Assembly: GCA_016706405.1 (NCBI GenBank)
Contig: JADJJT010000002.1
Coordinates: 1,383,511-1,447,510, forward strand
Direction of reading: 5' to 3'
DNA: 64,000 nt
DNA from: Sphingobacteriales bacterium
Lineage (GTDB): Bacteria; Bacteroidota; Bacteroidia; Chitinophagales; UBA2359
In this document: positions 36,375 through 44,804 of the stretch, piece by piece
Layout of the letters: each line of letters starts with the position of its first letter
How positions within the stretch are numbered: the stretch's first letter is position 1
The notes under the pieces: model-generated
The model's input: only the letters and a program-made list of their open reading frames with translations
Database searches by the model: none
What the model was told of the DNA's origin: nothing
Position numbers and translations under genes: made by a program

Positions 36375-36833
36375 TTAGTACCGAATACCTGTTTTTTTAA
36401 AAATGAAGGACAACAACCACGCTGGACCAATTAACAAAAATTGTAAATCTTCAAAGAAAGAAGGTTTAGCGCCTTCAATTTTATGGCCTATAAATTGTCC
36501 TATCCAGGCCACAACAAAAACAATAATTGAAACTAACGGTAAGTTTGCCCCTGAAAGTGCAATTTTATGGTTTCCCCAAATCATGCCTAAGCCAATTAAG
36601 GTAAACCCAGCAAACATGGCAAACGACAAGCGCAGGTAAAAAATTAAAGCAGCTATCAAAACAAAGGTAGCCCAGTTAAATAGTAAGGTTTTGGCGGTAA
36701 AAAACGGAATAGAATACAATAAACCAAACAAACTAAACATAATAGCAGGTATGCAAATCCAATGTATCAATTTGTTTGTACTGTTTTTATGGCTTACGGC
36801 GTAAGCATCGAGCCAATTTTGGATAGTACGCAT
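36375..36833 (-). CDS. Mpo1-like (DUF962) membrane protein
   Basis: A 152-residue protein with four hydrophobic segments, matching the DUF962/Mpo1 family. The signature GHKIEGAKPSFFEDLQFLLIG lies near residues 113-133, with histidines also in VSHKNSTNK and LIHW. In yeast Mpo1 is an iron-dependent dioxygenase acting on 2-hydroxy fatty acids; whether bacterial members do the same is not established. It lies 34 bp upstream of the channel-like gene and is probably co-transcribed with it. Confidence 0.85.
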   Translation of the reverse strand: MRTIQNWLDAYAVSHKNSTNKLIHWICIPAIMFSLFGLLYSIPFFTAKTLLFNWATFVLIAALIFYLRLSFAMFAGFTLIGLGMIWGNHKIALSGANLPLVSIIVFVVAWIGQFIGHKIEGAKPSFFEDLQFLLIGPAWLLSFIFKKTGIRY

Positions 36834-36951
36834 GTGTAAATAAAATTTTTAATTGTTAGATTAAATGTATTCTTATGATTTTTTGATTAAGAAAAAAAGT
36901 AAATATCCGGAAGTTCAACAACAAGACAAAGCAAAAACCTAAATTAGTTTG

Positions 36952-38325
36952 TTAATCGTTTTTTTGTAGGTTATATTTTTCTATTTTGGTGTATAAATGG
37001 CTTCGTTGAATATCTATTTCATCGGCTACTTTTGAAATATTCCAGTTGTGTTTTCGCAGTTTAAATTCTAGGAATTGCTTTTCGGTTGCGTCTTTAAAAT
37101 CTTGAAAGGAGGTGAATGCGTCAAAATCAAATCCGGAGGTAATATTGCCACTTGGGTTTCCATAGGTCAAAACATCATTTAGGGTAATTTCCTGGTCGCT
37201 TAAAATAATCAGGCGTTCCATTATGTTGCGCAATTCGCGCACGTTTCCTGTCCACTTCATGTTTTGCAGTTGGTTCAGCGCGTCTTGGGTTATATTTTTA
37301 GGTTTATCGTTTTGTTCGCTGCAAATATCGTTAATAAAATGTTTTGCCAGCAACGGAATGTCTTCGCGTCTATCATTTAAAGATGGCACGTGAATTTGAA
37401 TTACGTTTACACGGTGATATAGGTCAAGGCGGAAATTATTTTTTCCGACCTCTTCGAGCAAGTTTTTGTTTGTTGCCGACAGCACGCGCACATTAACTGT
37501 AATATCGCGGTCGCCACCTACACGGGTTAGTTTGTTTTCTTGCAAAACCCGCAGCACTTTTGCTTGGGCAGATGGGCTCATGTCGCCAATTTCATCTAAA
37601 AAAAGGGTGCCGCCATTAGCTTGTTCAAATTTGCCAATTCGTTGTTTTATTGCCGAGGTAAACGAGCCTTTTTCGTGCCCAAACAACTCACTTTCTATTA
37701 ATTCTGAGGGGATTGCGGCACAGTTTACCTCAACGAAGGGGCCTTCGGCGCGGTTACTTTTTTCGTGCACCCAGCGGGCTACTAATTCTTTACCCGAGCC
37801 ATTATCGCCGGTAATTAAAATTCGGGCGTCGGTTGGGGCAACACGGTCAATGGTGTCGGTTATGCGTTTAATGGCTGCCGATTGGCCAATAATTTCGTTG
37901 ATGCGGGTAGCGCGTTGTTTGTATTGTTTGGCTTGGGCGGCTAAATCGCTGCGGTCTAAGGCATTGCGCACGGTAATAAGCAGCCGGTTAAGGTCTAAAG
38001 GTTTGGCTATAAAATCGTAAGCTCCCTTTTTAACTGCTTGCACAGCGGTTTCCATAGTTCCATGCCCCGAAATCATAATAAGGGGTAAATCGGGTTTAAG
38101 TTTAACGGCATTATCAAGCACTTCTAAGCCATCCATCCGGGCCATTTTTATATCGCAAAGTATAGCATCGTAGTTATTGGTTTTAATTTTAACCATGCCA
38201 TCCATGCCGTCTTCGGCTTCCTCTACTTTGTAGCCTTCGTATTCTAAAATTTCTTTTAGCGTTCGCCTTATCGAGCGGTCGTCATCTATTACCAAAATGG
38301 TTCCCGAGGTAATTTGTTTTGCCAT
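36952..38325 (-). CDS. NtrC-type sigma-54-dependent response regulator
   Basis: A 457-residue regulator. Receiver domain 1-125 with phosphoacceptor Asp58 (ILCDIKM), AAA+ domain about 145-375 with Walker A GDNGSGKE (173-180) and Walker B GTLFLDEIGD (239-248), and a Fis-type helix-turn-helix at the end (WNISKVADEIDIQRSHLYTKI). The sigma-54-contacting loop reads GSFTSA (220-225) instead of GAFTGA. No partner kinase adjoins it. A TATCTTTG box about 240 bp upstream is a candidate promoter, giving a long leader. Confidence 0.95.
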   Translation of the reverse strand: MAKQITSGTILVIDDDRSIRRTLKEILEYEGYKVEEAEDGMDGMVKIKTNNYDAILCDIKMARMDGLEVLDNAVKLKPDLPLIMISGHGTMETAVQAVKKGAYDFIAKPLDLNRLLITVRNALDRSDLAAQAKQYKQRATRINEIIGQSAAIKRITDTIDRVAPTDARILITGDNGSGKELVARWVHEKSNRAEGPFVEVNCAAIPSELIESELFGHEKGSFTSAIKQRIGKFEQANGGTLFLDEIGDMSPSAQAKVLRVLQENKLTRVGGDRDITVNVRVLSATNKNLLEEVGKNNFRLDLYHRVNVIQIHVPSLNDRREDIPLLAKHFINDICSEQNDKPKNITQDALNQLQNMKWTGNVRELRNIMERLIILSDQEITLNDVLTYGNPSGNITSGFDFDAFTSFQDFKDATEKQFLEFKLRKHNWNISKVADEIDIQRSHLYTKIEKYNLQKND

Positions 38326-38559
38326 TACAAACTGTTTGCTTTTATAGATTTTTACAAATGAAAATTTTAGTTGAGATAAATTGTTATAATGCGCTGATTA
38401 TCAATCAATTAACATAAGGTTTAGCTTCTTTATCCGGATATTACCGTTAGTTTAATGCTATTTTATTTGTTTCTCCGTTTTTGATGTTCTTCAAAGTTTT
38501 ACTAAAACGTTTTGCTCTTCGTTCAAACCTCTTTGCCGCATAAAATATTAACTGAAGAG

Positions 38560-38567
38560 CAAAGATA
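38560..38567 (-). promoter_or_regulatory. Candidate -7 promoter box for the NtrC-type regulator
   Basis: The minus strand reads TATCTTTG, an exact consensus match. It lies about 240 bp upstream of the start at 38325 and downstream of the neighbouring terminator. Confidence 0.5.
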
Positions 38568-38671
38568 CATAATTGCTTGCATCAAATAAAAAAATTGGGC
38601 AATGAAAATTAGAGGACAGGCTACCGAGTAAAAGAACAACGACATAGCTCGCAGTTTTGCGGCAAAAAATA

Positions 38672-38701
38672 AATGCCCACATATTTTACTATGCAGGCAT
38701 T
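38672..38701 (-). terminator. Rho-independent terminator of the third T9SS cargo gene
   Basis: On the minus strand a 12-bp stem (AATGCCTGCATA paired with TATGTGGGCATT, two G-U pairs) has a 6-base loop and is followed by a T-rich tract. It lies about 42 bp after the stop at 38744. Confidence 0.8.
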
Positions 38702-38743
38702 GAAATAGCAATTTGGGGTATTATCTATTACATTTAATATGCT

Positions 38744-40978
38744 CTATTGAGCAATTATTAGTTTTTGGAAAGTTTTGCTGCCGTTGCTTGTTTGTACGCC
38801 AACATAATAAATGCCTTCGGCAAGGTTTTTCAATTCAAAAATTATTTGCGCTTTGTTGCCTTGTTGGTGTAAAACCTGCTGGCCAACTGCGTTGTAAATA
38901 GTAGCACTTTGTAGGGCTTGGCCGTCTGATGCTTTAATGGTAACAAAATTATTAGCCGGATTTGGTGTGATATTTATTGTTGCCGAAGCATTTTCCGGAT
39001 TGTTGGGGTCAGCCACTCCGGATAAAATATCAACTGCGGTTTCTTCGCCTGCAACTTCAATTACGCTGCCATCTAATTTAATTGCTTTTACGTCTGTAAT
39101 TTTTATGGCAAAGGGTACGTTGCTACCTTTGCCGGCAATATTGTCGATAATTACGGCGTGTGCTTTGGCAATTTGGCCGTATCCACTGCGGTTAAGCTGA
39201 TTTTTGCCCACTATACCTACTTGGAATTGCCCATTATTAAACTCGTTGCGCCAAAGGTGAAGGCGGTCGGTATTATTGCCCAACCAGCTTGGATTAATAT
39301 CTAAGGTTAGTGTGCCTTCTTTTAAAAGTGTTGCATCGTAGTTTACGGTAAAGACAAGGCCATATATTTCGTCAAGGGGTTGGCTTTGGGTGCCAAGTAT
39401 AATTGGCATATCAATATCCGAGCCTTCTAGGATGGGTTCGGTGGGCAGTTGCACAAATAAAGGAGTACCCACTAACGATTGACTGCCTTTGGCGTGTATT
39501 TTACCATAGTTAGCAGCTACGGCAACAGTGTCGGCATCGTCAATGGTGCCGCTTCCGTTGCAGTCGGCGTGGGCATAGTTTACTTCGCCATCAAATTGAT
39601 TTGTCCATAAACTATATGGGTGGCCATACCAATCTATAGTATTGTCGTTGCGGGCAATATCGCTTGTGCCATAGCCTATTCCAATATTTAGCAGGTCTTC
39701 CATGTTAACCTCTCCATTGTCGTCGGTATCTCCGGGCCAAACTGCATCATCGCACATGTTACCTAAGGCAAGAACGGTAAAAGTAATGCTAAAGGTTGTT
39801 CCGGGAATATTTGCTGTTACTACAATTGCTTCGGTAAAAGTAAAAGTTGAATCTTCCGGAAAATTGGGGGTGTAAATAATACAATGCTCGTTTAATATTT
39901 CAACTTCGCTAAAAATATTATTAGTGTTAGCGCTGTTAATAACATATCCTTCGGGAATACATTCGGTAAAACAAAGTTCGTGGGCTTGGTTATTGGTAGC
40001 GCAAACTTCAATGGGGCCGCAGCCGTAATCAACGGTAATAGTTACTAAGGCAGTATCGCAATTGGGTGGGGTGGCATCATCACAAATTTGATAGGCAATA
40101 TAATCGGTGCCAATAAATCCGGTGTCGGGGGTATAAAAAATTGTTCCGGATGGTGTAGTTTCGGCGGTGCCATGTAATGGGCCGTCAATAATTGTTATAG
40201 TTAATATCCCCAAAGAGTCGGAGGTATAATCGTTGGCCAACACATTAATATTTGCGCTGTTATCAATATTTATGCTAACATTATCGTCATTTGCCACAAC
40301 AAAATTGCCGTTTTCAACAACTATAAAAGTAACGGTGGCTTGGTCGCAAATTGGAATAAAGTCGGTCGAGCAAATTTCGTATGTAAGTTCATCGGTGCCG
40401 GTAAATCCGGTGTCGGGTGTGTATATAAAATATCCACCTCCCGCATCTGTAATGGTGCCATGGTTGGGGCCGGTAATTATTTCAATGGTATAATCGCCCA
40501 ACGTAAGGTCGTTTTCGGTTGGGTTAAAAGTGTATGGTTCGTTTTTGTAGGTATAATATTCGTCGTCGGTGGCTTGAGGGAAGGTGTTATTAGGGCTTAC
40601 TCCAAAATTAGCTTGAAAAGTAGTGCCGCAGGCAATAAAAAACGTAAAATTATTGGGTGTTGTTAATGTGTATCCGCTTTCAAAAAAAGTTAAACTGTAC
40701 GTTCCTTGGTTTGCAATATCGAATTGGTAAAACCCGTTAGCGTTTGTTTCGGTTGTAACAAAAGTACTATCAGCACCAATTAAAGCAATTGTCATGTCGG
40801 GGGCGGGTGCTTCAATAGGGTCGTAAATGCCATCCATGTTTTGGTCAAACCAAGCATACCCCGAAACATAGCTACATTGTGCTTGGGTGTAATTGGTTGC
40901 AAATAAGAAACTGGCAATAAAAACGACTAAAAAAAACGATGCCGTTTTAAAGGCTGAAACTGAAAATGAATAATTCAT
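38744..40978 (-). CDS. T9SS-exported surface protein with SdrD-like, cadherin-like, dockerin-like and cohesin-like parts
   Basis: A 744-residue secreted protein. After the signal peptide (ending NYTQAQ) comes an SdrD B-like domain (GYAWFDQNMDGIYD, about 39-115). Two cadherin-like/Big repeats follow (about 130-320, each with YTPDTGFTGTDELTYEI-type text). Next are two dockerin-like calcium loops (DTDDNGEVNMED and DCNGSGTIDDAD, about 415-490) and a cohesin-like segment (about 505-640, VFTVNYDATLL). It ends in a T9SS type A sorting domain (ITPNPANNFVTI to FQKLIIAQ). Domain names are by visual similarity. It is probably a surface adhesin or scaffold. Confidence 0.82.
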   Translation of the reverse strand: MNYSFSVSAFKTASFFLVVFIASFLFATNYTQAQCSYVSGYAWFDQNMDGIYDPIEAPAPDMTIALIGADSTFVTTETNANGFYQFDIANQGTYSLTFFESGYTLTTPNNFTFFIACGTTFQANFGVSPNNTFPQATDDEYYTYKNEPYTFNPTENDLTLGDYTIEIITGPNHGTITDAGGGYFIYTPDTGFTGTDELTYEICSTDFIPICDQATVTFIVVENGNFVVANDDNVSINIDNSANINVLANDYTSDSLGILTITIIDGPLHGTAETTPSGTIFYTPDTGFIGTDYIAYQICDDATPPNCDTALVTITVDYGCGPIEVCATNNQAHELCFTECIPEGYVINSANTNNIFSEVEILNEHCIIYTPNFPEDSTFTFTEAIVVTANIPGTTFSITFTVLALGNMCDDAVWPGDTDDNGEVNMEDLLNIGIGYGTSDIARNDNTIDWYGHPYSLWTNQFDGEVNYAHADCNGSGTIDDADTVAVAANYGKIHAKGSQSLVGTPLFVQLPTEPILEGSDIDMPIILGTQSQPLDEIYGLVFTVNYDATLLKEGTLTLDINPSWLGNNTDRLHLWRNEFNNGQFQVGIVGKNQLNRSGYGQIAKAHAVIIDNIAGKGSNVPFAIKITDVKAIKLDGSVIEVAGEETAVDILSGVADPNNPENASATINITPNPANNFVTIKASDGQALQSATIYNAVGQQVLHQQGNKAQIIFELKNLAEGIYYVGVQTSNGSKTFQKLIIAQ

Positions 40979-41169
40979 ACAATTTGGTTTAGGAGTTGGG
41001 GTAAAACTTTTAATTGATGATGCAAAAATGCAGCGAGAAATGAGTACAGAAAATAACTTTTTTCCTAAATTATCGGTATATTTTTAGACGATAATACAAA
41101 ATGTCTATTGATAATCAGCAACTTACGATAAAATTAACTACATTTCTCGGATTTTTATTTTTACTTCTC

Positions 41170-41177
41170 TATCTTTG
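41170..41177 (+). promoter_or_regulatory. Candidate -7 promoter box for the 41198 gene
   Basis: TATCTTTG, an exact consensus match, 20 bp upstream of the start at 41198. It implies a leader of only about 15 nt. Confidence 0.55.
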
Positions 41178-41197
41178 CCGCAGAAAAATAGTGCTAA

Positions 41198-42640
41198 ATG
41201 GAAGATAATTTGTTTGTTTCGCTTTTAAAAACTTTAAATCGGCGCGAGTTAGCGCGGTTTGCCGAATTGGTAGGCTCGCCATTTTTTAATAAACAACCCG
41301 ATTGTTTGGCGTATATAACCTTATTACAAACCAATTATCCGGATTTTGACTTGCAGCCAACCCATATTTTTTCAAAGGTTTATCCGGATATTAAAACATT
41401 TAAGTTTGCAAAAATACACCATCTTAACTCAAAAATGGTGCAATTGCTTACTATTTTTTTTAGCCAATTGTCTTTAGAAGCAAATCCTGCCGAGCAAACT
41501 CAGCTATTGCTAACCCAATTAAGTCAACGCCAACACGAAAAACAATTTTGGCGCGTATGGCAGCAGGCAAATTTAGCCTTTGAAAATGATGAAATTTTAG
41601 ATGCACAACAATTAAAATATTGTAGCACCTTGCAAAACTCGGCAAACCATTGGCAAAGCCAAACAAAGGGGCATCAAACAGCAAACCATTTACAAGCTCA
41701 GTCAAAATATTTTGATGCCTATTATTTGGCCACCCAGTTGGCAACTGCCTGCGAAATGAAAAACCGCGAAGCAGTGTTAAATATACAGTTCGACTTGCCT
41801 TTGGCAACACATTTTTTGCCTTTGGTAAGCCAACATCCACAGCTTTATTTACAAAATATGGAGGTTAAACTTTGGTATAATTTATTAATGTGTTTACAAC
41901 ACGAAGACGACCCTTTGTATTTTAACCAACTGCTTGAAGAGCTTACACTTTTGCAAGATAAAGCCCCTGCCGAAACGGCCAAAGCAGTTTATGTGCATGT
42001 ACAAAATTATTGTATCCGGAAAATAAATGCCGGATTACCCGATTTCTTGCCCCAAATCATGCTAATTTATCGCACTCAATTACAGCGCGAATGGTTGTTT
42101 GATGCGTTGGGATTTTTATCGGAGTGGCATTATAAAAATATTGTAACGGTAGGATTGCGCTTAAACGAACACCAATTTATCCGGAATTTTATTGAAACGT
42201 ATCGGGCAAAATTGCCGCCTTCGGTAGCCTATAATGCTTATAATTTTAATTTGGCTACTTGGTATTATTTTACTAAACAACATCGGCAAGCCATGAATTT
42301 GTTGCTGCAAGTTACATTTACCGACCCAGTTTACCAGTTAGATGCGCGGGCTTTATTGCTTAAAATTTACTTTGAATCGGAGGAAACTGATGCGTTTTTT
42401 GCCCTTTGCGATTCGTTTAAAATATTTTTAACGCGCCACAAAACCTTATCAAAAAGACAACAAGAGGGTTACAGTAATTTGCTGCGCTTTGCCCGCCGCG
42501 CCTTTACCTTGCGCAATAAAAAAGATTATATCAAAAAAATGACATGGCAAACCGAGTTAGAACAATTGCGTCAACAAATAGTCAAAACAACACCAATTGC
42601 TAATTTAAGCTGGCTAAATCAACAGGTTAATGAGTTGTAA
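41198..42640 (+). CDS. Conserved-looking cytosolic protein, function unknown
   Basis: A 480-residue protein with no signal peptide or membrane segment. It looks all-alpha, with helix-rich leucine/glutamine text such as RRELARFAELVGSPFF and QLLEELTLLQDKAPAETAKA. The helical hairpins recall TPR-like scaffolds, without a clear repeat that I can align. I do not recognise the family. It converges with lysS, 19 bp apart. It contains several TCCGGA copies in different codon frames, for example 42015-42020, where Ile-Arg is spelled ATC CGG. Confidence 0.7.
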   Translation: MEDNLFVSLLKTLNRRELARFAELVGSPFFNKQPDCLAYITLLQTNYPDFDLQPTHIFSKVYPDIKTFKFAKIHHLNSKMVQLLTIFFSQLSLEANPAEQTQLLLTQLSQRQHEKQFWRVWQQANLAFENDEILDAQQLKYCSTLQNSANHWQSQTKGHQTANHLQAQSKYFDAYYLATQLATACEMKNREAVLNIQFDLPLATHFLPLVSQHPQLYLQNMEVKLWYNLLMCLQHEDDPLYFNQLLEELTLLQDKAPAETAKAVYVHVQNYCIRKINAGLPDFLPQIMLIYRTQLQREWLFDALGFLSEWHYKNIVTVGLRLNEHQFIRNFIETYRAKLPPSVAYNAYNFNLATWYYFTKQHRQAMNLLLQVTFTDPVYQLDARALLLKIYFESEETDAFFALCDSFKIFLTRHKTLSKRQQEGYSNLLRFARRAFTLRNKKDYIKKMTWQTELEQLRQQIVKTTPIANLSWLNQQVNEL

Positions 42641-42659
42641 ATTAATAAAACAAGGCAGT

Positions 42660-44210
42660 TTAGCGCTCTTGTTTGTCTGACTGTTTTTCGGATGGCTTTT
42701 GCGTTTGTTCGGGGCGCATTTGCGGGAAAAACAAGACTTCCTGAATTGAAGTTTGGCCGGTAAGCATCATGGTCAAGCGGTCAATGCCAATACCCAATCC
42801 GGATGTTGGGGGCATACCATATTCTAAGGCGCGCAAAAAATCTTCGTCTAAAGCCATCGCTTCTTCGTCGCCGCGGTTAGCCAGTTCTAATTGCTCTTCA
42901 AAGCGTTCGCGCTGGTCAATGGGGTCGTTTAATTCGCTGTATGCGTTAGCTATTTCTTTGCCGTTTACAAACAGCTCAAAGCGTTCAACTAATCCGGCTT
43001 GTGTGCGGTGTTTTTTTGCTAATGGTGTCATTTCAATAGGGTAGTCAATAATATAAGTTGGCTGTATTAGCTGGTCTTCAACTTTGTCGCCAAAAATGGC
43101 ATCAATTAGTTTGCCTCGCCCCATGGTATTATCAATTTCAATATGTAAGTTGCGGCAAGTTTGGCGCAATGCTGCCTCATCCATTTCTGAAACATCAATT
43201 CCGGTGTAGGCTTTAATGCTGTCGTACATAGATAAGCGCCGGTAAGGTCCGGCAAAATTAATATCGCTGTTGCCTACGCGCACAACCGGGCTGCCATTAA
43301 CGGCTGTAATTGCCTGTTCTAATAACTGCTCAACCATTTGCATCATCCAAATATAATCTTTGTAAGCAACATAAATTTCTATCGAAGTAAATTCGGGGTT
43401 ATGTGTGCTGTCCATACCCTCGTTGCGAAACATTTTGCCAAACTCATAAACCCCATCAAAACCGGCAACAATTAAGCGTTTTAGGTATAATTCGTTGGCA
43501 ATACGCAAATAAAGTTGCATATCGAGGGTGTTGTGATGTGTTTTAAAAGGTCGGGCTGCCGCACCACCATGAATGGGTTGCAAAATAGGTGTTTCTACCT
43601 CGAGCCAGCCGTGCGCATCAAAGTATTGCCGCATAGCCTGAATTAATCGCGTGCGTTTTACAAATATTTGTCGTATTTGTGGATTAATAGTGAGGTCAAC
43701 GTAACGCATGCGGTAGCGCTGTTCGGGGTTGGTAAAAGCATCAAAAACAACACCGTCTTTCTCTTTGGCAACGGGCAGTGGGCGCAAACTTTTGGCCAAA
43801 ACCACTAAGCGGGTAACGTGTACACTGGTTTCGCCGGTTTGTGTGTTAAAAACGTAGCCTTCTATGCCTATAAAATCGCCTAAGTCGAGTAGTTTTTTAA
43901 AAACCTCGTTGTATAAAGTTTTGTCGTCTGTGGGGCAAATATCGTCTCGGTTAATGTATAGCTGAATGCGGCCTTGATGGTCTTGTAAGTGGGCAAACGA
44001 TGCCTTACCCATGATGCGCTTTGCCATTAAGCGACCTGCCATGCGCACTTGTTGGTAGTTTTTAATATCCGGATTAAAATTAGCTACTATCTCTTGACTT
44101 TGTGCGGTAATTTCAAACATTTCGGCAGGGTAGGGGTTAATGCCTAACATGCGCAACTGTGCCAACGATTGCCGCCTTAAAATTTCCTGTTCGCTTAAAA
44201 TACGCTCCAT
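42660..44210 (-). CDS. lysS: Lysyl-tRNA synthetase, class II
   Basis: Charges tRNA-Lys in the cytoplasm. The 516-residue length is typical. An N-terminal OB-fold (about 55-165, VRMAGRLMAKRIMGKASFAHLQD) precedes the catalytic core, with motif 2 FRNEGMDSTHNPEF and motif 3 GLGIGIDRLTMML near the end. The leader carries a terminator-like hairpin about 90-100 nt before the start and a TATCTTTG box about 214 bp upstream. Whether this means attenuation is an open question. Confidence 0.97.
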   Translation of the reverse strand: MERILSEQEILRRQSLAQLRMLGINPYPAEMFEITAQSQEIVANFNPDIKNYQQVRMAGRLMAKRIMGKASFAHLQDHQGRIQLYINRDDICPTDDKTLYNEVFKKLLDLGDFIGIEGYVFNTQTGETSVHVTRLVVLAKSLRPLPVAKEKDGVVFDAFTNPEQRYRMRYVDLTINPQIRQIFVKRTRLIQAMRQYFDAHGWLEVETPILQPIHGGAAARPFKTHHNTLDMQLYLRIANELYLKRLIVAGFDGVYEFGKMFRNEGMDSTHNPEFTSIEIYVAYKDYIWMMQMVEQLLEQAITAVNGSPVVRVGNSDINFAGPYRRLSMYDSIKAYTGIDVSEMDEAALRQTCRNLHIEIDNTMGRGKLIDAIFGDKVEDQLIQPTYIIDYPIEMTPLAKKHRTQAGLVERFELFVNGKEIANAYSELNDPIDQRERFEEQLELANRGDEEAMALDEDFLRALEYGMPPTSGLGIGIDRLTMMLTGQTSIQEVLFFPQMRPEQTQKPSEKQSDKQER

Positions 44211-44288
44211 TTTCTTTAGGGAATAAAAAAATAATAAATATATTGTTAATGCTGTTTATATGGTTGAGGTGATTCTAAATAAGGTACT

Positions 44289-44313
44289 AAAAAAAATACC
44301 CGCTAAATGCGGG
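44289..44313 (-). terminator. lysS: Terminator-like hairpin in the lysS leader
   Basis: On the minus strand CCCGC-ATTTA-GCGGG is a five-pair G/C stem with a 5-base loop. After TA it continues into eight T residues. It lies between the lysS promoter box and the start codon, so it may be an attenuator or may end a short leader RNA. Confidence 0.6.
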
Positions 44314-44423
44314 CTATTGTAAGCTATTTTGTTTACAAAAATGAATAAAATGATTGGAACAGATTATTAGGTAAAACAAAATAAAATAACTAACAATTTA
44401 CTAATTAGTGTTTTTTTAAGGTG

Positions 44424-44431
44424 CAAAGATA
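44424..44431 (-). promoter_or_regulatory. lysS: Candidate -7 promoter box for lysS
   Basis: The minus strand reads TATCTTTG, an exact consensus match, about 214 bp upstream of the lysS ATG. Confidence 0.5.
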
Positions 44432-44804
44432 CGGCCTTTATTGCTTGGTAATCTATTATTTTAACTTTTTTTTTCTTAGGTGCTTAAACTAAAAGGTTAT
44501 TTTACACGTTAAACACGTTATAGCTTACTTAAATGTTGATTAAATAAATTTGCTTCTAATTTTACTTTAATTTTACACCTCATTTTTTAACAAATAAAAC
44601 GATTGATTTTTTTTGGCTTGACCATTATTAAGCGACAAGCAGTTGTTTTGTTTTTGAGTTTACAAATTTACTAAAATATCCGGATGAGTGGAATAAAGGA
44701 AACCTGCCCTTCATTCAACGATTTAGTAGATGTTTATTAAAGGAGGTCATAAAAAATTATCAAGTAAATTAAATAAATAATAATCAACAATTTTAAATAA
44801 ATTT

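Larger units (their letters stand above)
38326..38743. other. Intergenic region between the third T9SS cargo and the NtrC-type regulator
   Basis: 418 bp with a strong terminator at the right (38672-38701), a TATCTTTG promoter box (38560-38567) for the regulator, and one TCCGGA copy near 38432 in the implied leader. A 62-codon open frame at 38523-38711 (minus) overlaps both and is not credible. Confidence 0.6.
44211..44804. other. Divergent lysS/porX intergenic region with leader signals
   Basis: 594 bp, the longest gene-free stretch in the window. It holds a lysS-directed -7 box (44424-44431), a terminator-like hairpin in the lysS leader (44289-44313), one TCCGGA copy near 44679, and a perfect AAAGGAGGT at 44739-44747 that is 58 nt from the porX start with no start codon at normal distance. 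No protein gene is convincing. Confidence 0.6.

Noticed and set aside
38523..38711. 62-codon minus-strand open frame
   Set aside because: It covers a strong terminator and a consensus promoter box and has no protein-like features beyond hydrophobic residues.
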